Source of the DNA: Streptomyces sp. Tu 3180
GTDB taxonomy: Bacteria > Actinomycetota > Actinomycetes > Streptomycetales > Streptomycetaceae
NCBI RefSeq assembly: GCF_009852415.1
Contig: NZ_WOXS01000002.1
Location: 5,434,001 to 5,498,000, forward strand
DNA length: 64,000 bases
Reading direction: 5' to 3'
The translations under genes were made by a program, and so were the position numbers. The notes under the pieces were generated by a model. It was not told where the DNA came from. It worked only from the letters and a program-made list of their open reading frames with translations, and ran no database searches. This document shows positions 59,662 through 64,000 of the stretch, one piece after another (the stretch's first letter is position 1; each line of letters starts with the position of its first letter).

Positions 59662-61016
59662 ATGGAGGCGTTACCGGGACGGGCCCGCGCGCTGGTCGCC
59701 GGTGTCGCCCTGCTGGGCCTGTTCTGTCTGCTGCCCCTCCCGGGCGTCCACGTCCCCTGGGGAGCGGTCGCCCTGCTCGCCGCGCTGTACGGCGGCTGCG
59801 AGTGCCTCGCCCGGTCGCGCCTCGTCGGCACCCCGCACCCGGGCGGAACCTTCTACCCCGTCCTGCTCGCCGGAGCCTTTCTGCTGCCGCCGCCCGCCGC
59901 GGCGCTGGCCGCCCTGCCCGGGGCGCTGCTCGTCCCCGTGGCGCGGCGGCCGTACCCGGCCCGACGGCTCTGGCGGGCCGGCCGCCTGGTGCTCGCCGTG
60001 TGGGCCGCGGGCCGGGTCCACCGGACGGTCGGCGGCCGGGACGCGGTGGCGGACTGCGACGTCCCGCTCGCGCTCGGGACCGCCGGGGCCGCGGTGCTGG
60101 TGTTCTGCCTGGTGCTCACCCTGCTGGACGGCGCCCTCCTGGCGCTGACCGCGGGCGTGCCCCTCCGGCGCGGGGGACGGACGGCGGGGCCGGACGCCTG
60201 GTGGCGGCTGTTCCTGCGGTCACTGGCGCCGATCACCGTGCACGGTCTCGCCGGACTCATGATGGCCCTGCTGTGGCGCAGCCCCTACGGGCCCGTGGCC
60301 GCGCTGCTCGTGCTGCTGCCGATGTGCGTCTCGTGGTGGGCCTTCGCCCAGTACCACCGGGAACGGGCCGCGCACCGGGCGACGATCCGCGCCCTCGTCC
60401 AGGCCGTCGACATCAAGGACGGCTACACGCGCGGGCACAGCGAGCGCGTCGGACAGGCGTCCATGATGATCGCGCGCGAACTGGGCATGGACGACGAACG
60501 GGTCGAGGTGCTGCGGTTCGCGGGCATCCTGCACGACGTCGGCAAGCTCGGCGTGCCCACCCGGCTGCTCACCAAGGACGGTCCGCTCACCCCGAGGAGC
60601 GGCGGGTGATCGAACTGCACCCCGAGTACGGGCACGAGATGGTGCGGGGGATCTCCTTCCTGGGCGAGGCCCGGGCGGCGGTGCTGCACCACCACGAGCG
60701 GCTGGACGGCAGCGGCTACCCCTACGGGCTGGCGGGCAGTCAGATCCCGGAGTCCGCGCGGGTGGTCGCCGTCGCCGACGCCTTCGACGCGATGACCTCC
60801 ACCCGCTCCTACAGCCGGGCCCGGCCCGTGCCCGTGGCGCTGGAGGAGCTCCAGCGGTGCGCGGGGTCCCACTTCGACCCGCGGATGGTGGCCGCCCTGG
60901 TGCGCGTGATCGGCCGGGTCGGATGGCGTCCCGAGGTGACCGCCGACGACGCCCGCGCCCGTGCCGTGGCCGCGCCCGCCGCACCGGTCGCCGACCGGTC
61001 CGGGGCGCGCCGATGA
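59662..61016 (+). CDS. Membrane HD-GYP phosphohydrolase, interrupted by a one-base frameshift
   Basis: ATG at 59662 with GGGAGGGG upstream. About seven hydrophobic segments (residues ~10-240) precede an HD-GYP domain: GYTRGHSERV, GILHDVGKLGVPTRLL, then after the shift VIELHPEYGHEM, VLHHHERLDGSGYPYGLAG and VVAVADAFDAMTSTRSY. The frame breaks at 60590-60593, where CCCC is present and CCCCC is needed to read LTPEERRVIELHPEYG; the unshifted frame stops at 60609. HD-GYP domains of this complete type hydrolyse cyclic di-GMP or related dinucleotides. Its stop overlaps the next start (ATGA). Confidence 0.85.
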
Positions 61017-62251
61017 GGCCCGGGCTCCACACCCTCGTCCACACGTGCGCCGCGGTCCTCGCCGCCGGGTCCCTGGGCGTCACCCTCCACCACGGCGTCG
61101 AGGACCGCGCCACCGCCCTCGCCTTCGGCGTGCTCGTCGCGGTCGGCGAGCTCACCCGGCGCAACGGGACGCGGATCAGGCAGGCCGCGCCGCTCGCCGC
61201 CGCCGGGTCGCTGTCGTACGCGCTGCTCGGCGAGGCCGGCGGCCGGCCCACCCACCACGGCGCCGCCCAGGCCGTCACCGTGGTGCTCGCCGCCTCCCTG
61301 CTCGGCAGCGTGCCGCACGTCGGGCGCGGCCACGGCCCCACCCTCGACCCACTGGCCCGCCGGGTGCTCACCGTCGGCTTCGTCGCCGTGTGCTTCCAGC
61401 CCCTGTACAGCCAGGGCGCGTTCGACGACTGGAGCGGGCCGGCCCACGCGCTGCTGCTGCTCGCCCTGCTGTCCCTCACCGCGCTGTGCGACGCCGTGCT
61501 GGCCGCCGCGCTGGCCCACTCCCGCACCGGGTGGCCCTTCCTGCCGACGCTGCGCGACGAACTGCGGGCCGTGCCCGGCATCGGGGCCGCCGTCGTCGCC
61601 ACGAGCGCGGTGATGGCGCTCGGGGCCGCGGTCGTGGGCCTGTGGGCGCTGCCCGTCTTCTCCGTGCCGCTGCTGCTCGCCCAGCTGTCCTACCGGCGGT
61701 ACGCCGCCGTGCGCGCCACCTACCGGCAGACCATCGCCTCCCTCGCGCGGGCCACCGAGATCGCCGGGTACACCCCGGCCGGGCACGCCCACCGGGTCGC
61801 GGCGCTCAGCCAGGCGGTGGGCCGGGACCTCGGGCTGGCCGAGCCCGAGCTGACCGTGCTCGAGTACGCGGCCCTGATGCACGACATCGGCCAGCTCAGC
61901 CTCGTCGACCCGGTCCCCGCGGGCGCCACCGCCGGCCTGCCGGTCACCGAGCAGCGGCGGATCGCCCTGCTCGGCGGCGCGGTCGTACGCCAGACCGGGG
62001 TGGACCCCCAGGTGGCCCGGATCGTCGAACGGCAGGCCGACCCGCACCGGGAGCAGCCGCTCGCCGCGCGGATCGTCCGGGTGGTGAACGCGTACGAGGA
62101 GAAGTCCAGGGAAGGAGGGCCCGGCGGGCCGCTGACCGCGCTGGAGGAACTGCGGCTGGCGACCGCCGGGGAGTACGCCCCGGAGGTGGTCGAGGCACTG
62201 GCCCGGGTGCTGTCACGGAACACGGAGGTGGTGCGTGCGTACGGGAGCTGA
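61013..62251 (+). CDS. Membrane HD-domain protein with degenerate HD-GYP site
   Basis: The protein is 412 aa, ATG overlapping the stop of the previous HD-GYP gene. It has a similar plan: about seven hydrophobic segments then an HD domain (GHAHRVAALSQAVGRDLGL, YAALMHDIGQLSLV). The downstream HHExxDGxGYP element is missing; the equivalent region reads QADPHREQPLAARIVRVVNAYEE. It may be a regulatory partner for the complete neighbour or have a different phosphohydrolase activity. Confidence 0.88.
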   Translation: MRPGLHTLVHTCAAVLAAGSLGVTLHHGVEDRATALAFGVLVAVGELTRRNGTRIRQAAPLAAAGSLSYALLGEAGGRPTHHGAAQAVTVVLAASLLGSVPHVGRGHGPTLDPLARRVLTVGFVAVCFQPLYSQGAFDDWSGPAHALLLLALLSLTALCDAVLAAALAHSRTGWPFLPTLRDELRAVPGIGAAVVATSAVMALGAAVVGLWALPVFSVPLLLAQLSYRRYAAVRATYRQTIASLARATEIAGYTPAGHAHRVAALSQAVGRDLGLAEPELTVLEYAALMHDIGQLSLVDPVPAGATAGLPVTEQRRIALLGGAVVRQTGVDPQVARIVERQADPHREQPLAARIVRVVNAYEEKSREGGPGGPLTALEELRLATAGEYAPEVVEALARVLSRNTEVVRAYGS

Positions 62252-62441
62252 GCGCCGCGCGCGTTCGGGGGCCGGGCGTGGTGAGGGCCACGAACGGGGC
62301 GGTCTGACCCCGTCCGAGGCTGGGTAACCCATGGGTAATGAGCGCCTCTCCGGCCGTACGTGGTTGGATGCGAAGAAGAGGGTGTCCGGGGGCGCGGAAA
62401 GACACAGCCAGCCCACCGCACGGAACTGGCAGGCGGGAATC

Positions 62442-63422
62442 GTGAGGATCTTCGGCAAGGGACGGCACCGGCCCTCCGCCTCCTGGCGGCAGGCCACGGA
62501 CCGCGCGTTCACGCTCATCGGCGACGGCCGGTACGAGGACGCGGGCGCGCTGCTGACACGGGCCGCCGATCTGGAGCCGTGGCTGTCGGAGTCGTGGTTC
62601 AACCTCGCGCTGCTGCACAAGTTCCGGCACGACTGGGAGCAGGCGCGCGCGGCCGGTCTGCGGGCCGTCGCGCTGCTCGACCGCGACACCGGCGCTCCCG
62701 ACTGGTGGAACGTCGGCATCGCCGCCACCGCACTGCAGGACTGGCCGCTGGCCCGGCGGGCCTGGCAGGCCTACGGACTCAGGGTCCCCGGCCCGGCCAC
62801 CGACTCCGGCGAGCCCCTCGGCATGGACCTGGGCAGCGCGGCCGTACGGCTGTCCCCGGAGGGGGAGGCCGAGGTCGTGTGGGGGCGGCGGCTCGATCCC
62901 GCCCGGATCGAGGTGCTGTCCATTCCGCTGCCGTCCTCCGGGCGCCGCTGGGGCGAGGTCGTGCTGCACGACGGCGTGCCGCACGGGGAGCGGAGCACGG
63001 CCGCCGGACACACCTACCCGGTCTTCGACGAGATCGAGTTGTGGGCGCCCTCACCGGTGCCGACCTGGGTGGTGCTGCTGGAGGCCGCCTCCGAGGCCGA
63101 CCGGGACGCGCTGGAGCAGCTGGCCTCCGACGCCGGGTTCGCCGCCGAGGACTGGTCGTCCTCCGTGCGGCTGCTGTGCCGGATGTGCTCGGAGTCCCGG
63201 ATGCCGTCCGACGAGGGCGACGGCGAGCACCTCGACCCGCACGACCACAGCGAGCCGGGACATCCCGGGCCGCTCGGCCACCGCACCGACGGCCAGTTGT
63301 GGGTGCCGGAGCGGGAGTGCGGGGTGGCCGCGCCGGCTTCCCTGGTGAGGGGGCTGCTGGACGGGTGGGTCGCGGACAGCCCGGATTCCCGGGACTGGCG
63401 GGACCTGGAAGAGGTCTGCTAG
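62442..63422 (+). CDS. Tetratricopeptide-repeat protein
   Basis: 326 aa from a GTG at 62442, where a natural-looking start MRIFGKGRHRPSASWRQATDRAF begins; an ATG at 62331 would add 37 unconserved-looking residues. TPR helices are visible in AFTLIGDGRYEDAGALLTRAADLEPWLSESWFNLALLHKF. The C-terminal half is a separate alpha/beta region (WGEVVLHDGVPHGERSTAAGHTYPVFDEIELWAPSPVPTW is its start and middle) with several acidic/His stretches (DPHDHSEPGHPGPLGH) and cysteines (LLCRMCSES). No function is recognised. It lies upstream of a peptide deformylase gene. Confidence 0.82.
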   Translation: MRIFGKGRHRPSASWRQATDRAFTLIGDGRYEDAGALLTRAADLEPWLSESWFNLALLHKFRHDWEQARAAGLRAVALLDRDTGAPDWWNVGIAATALQDWPLARRAWQAYGLRVPGPATDSGEPLGMDLGSAAVRLSPEGEAEVVWGRRLDPARIEVLSIPLPSSGRRWGEVVLHDGVPHGERSTAAGHTYPVFDEIELWAPSPVPTWVVLLEAASEADRDALEQLASDAGFAAEDWSSSVRLLCRMCSESRMPSDEGDGEHLDPHDHSEPGHPGPLGHRTDGQLWVPERECGVAAPASLVRGLLDGWVADSPDSRDWRDLEEVC

Positions 63423-63501
63423 GGCGGAGGTCCGGGGGCCGGTCGCCGTACCCTGTATCAGCATCACACCCCCATGTTTTCCAGGAAGGCATACGTCGGT
63501 C

Positions 63502-64000
63502 ATGGCTCAGCAGGACACCGATCAGCAGCACGCGAGCGTGCTCCCCGTCGACGACGAGGGGTACGTCATCGACACGGAGGACTGCGAGGAGCGCGAGGCC
63601 GCCTACCGCGAGCGCGGCACCTCCCGCCCGATCACGGTCGTCGGGAACCCGGTGCTGCACAAGGAGTGCAGGGACGTCACGGAGTTCGACGACGAGCTGC
63701 GCAAGCTGGTCGACGACATGTTCGCCAGCCAGCGCACCGCCGAGGGCGTGGGCCTGGCCGCCAACCAGATCGGCGTCGACCTGAAGGTCTTCGTCTACGA
63801 CTGCCCGGACGACGAGGGCGTGCGCCACGTCGGCGTGGTCTGCAACCCCAAGCTGGTCGAACTGCCCGCCGAGAAGCGCCGGCTGGACGACAGCAACGAG
63901 GGCTGTCTGTCGGTGCCCACCGCGTACGCTCCGCTGGCCCGTCCCGACTACGCCGAGGTGACCGGTCAGGACGAGTGGGGCAACCCCGTCAAGGTACGCG
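63502..64000 (+). CDS. def: Peptide deformylase (3' end outside window)
   Basis: The first 166 codons are present. Deformylase motifs are visible: GVGLAANQIG (motif 1) and EGCLSVP (motif 2, with the metal-ligand Cys). The HExxH motif would lie beyond the window. An N-terminal extension of about 40 acidic residues (VLPVDDEGYVIDTEDCEER) precedes the core, longer than in E. coli. It removes the N-formyl group from nascent proteins and needs an Fe/Zn ion. A -10-like TACCCT (63448-63453) is upstream. Confidence 0.95.
   Translation, partial: MAQQDTDQQHASVLPVDDEGYVIDTEDCEEREAAYRERGTSRPITVVGNPVLHKECRDVTEFDDELRKLVDDMFASQRTAEGVGLAANQIGVDLKVFVYDCPDDEGVRHVGVVCNPKLVELPAEKRRLDDSNEGCLSVPTAYAPLARPDYAEVTGQDEWGNPVKVR

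Noticed and set aside
1..64000. Search for insertion sequences, transposases, integrases, phage genes or large biosynthetic enzymes
   Set aside because: None recognised; all long supported genes belong to conserved actinobacterial families. The only mobile-element hint is the tRNA-like remnant at 8.6 kb.

Overview
The window is a gene-dense, very GC-rich chromosomal segment with strong third-position GC bias, GTG starts and Shine-Dalgarno sites of the GGAGG type. It carries actinobacterial marker genes: sigR/rsrA, wblC (whiB7), adnA/adnB, uvrD2 with a tetracysteine motif, mycoredoxin, and DUF3152, PPA1309 and UPF0182 proteins. Gene content and order point to a Streptomyces core-chromosome region. 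No phage, transposase, CRISPR array or secondary-metabolite cluster is present.

Layout: (1) 1-7.5 kb: the 3' part of a DUF3152 metzincin-like protein, then a tight cluster of DUF3492/GT4 (PelF-like) glycosyltransferase, polytopic membrane protein, NAD-dependent epimerase and spherulin-4-like protein, which looks like a reduced Pel-type polysaccharide locus; then moeZ behind a perfect sigma-R promoter. (2) 7.5-9.0 kb: a gene-poor stretch with a lone SRPBCC protein and a tRNA-like 3' fragment, probably a decayed insertion. (3) 9.0-15.7 kb: two tandem S33 lipoprotein peptidases, a large flippase-like membrane protein with a kinase-like middle domain, and an alkyltransferase-like protein. (4) 15.9-28.5 kb: DNA repair and redox: adnA, adnB, an M20 peptidase, nudC, a tRNA-Trp-like gene, mycoredoxin (second sigma-R promoter) and uvrD2. 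(5) 28.5-33.6 kb: wblC with an antibiotic-response promoter, leader ORF and attenuator-like terminator, a coupled small gene, a small zinc-ribbon protein, an ABC1 kinase coupled to a ThiF-like protein, and a YgjP-like metallopeptidase. (6) 33.7-43.2 kb: a TerD-AIM24/AIM24/AIM24 operon, a Nudix protein coupled to a DUF2342 protein, an NAD-dependent epimerase-like protein, moaE, a 54-residue membrane protein, a YlbL-like PDZ-Lon protease and a PPA1309 protein. (7) 43.3-49.2 kb: UPF0182 membrane protein, then two identical initiator tRNA genes flanking a Sel1/TPR protein. (8) 48.7-64 kb: divergent catR/catA, a CBS protein, hisN, TetR and SMR genes, aroA-rsgA, M50 peptidase, SRAP protein, an alpha/beta hydrolase, sigR-rsrA, two coupled HD-domain membrane proteins, a TPR protein and a truncated peptide deformylase gene.

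Thiol-oxidative and antibiotic stress is a connecting theme. SigR/RsrA would be released by disulfide stress and is predicted to drive itself, mycoredoxin and moeZ through GGAAT-N18-GTT promoters inside this window. CatR/CatA would handle peroxide, and WblC would respond to ribosome-targeting antibiotics.

Two genes (aroA and the first HD-GYP gene) are each interrupted by an apparent one-base loss in a C/G homopolymer. Both reading frames resume perfectly conserved sequence, so assembly error is at least as likely as real mutation. Everything here is read directly from sequence; homologies are recognised from motifs, not from a search.
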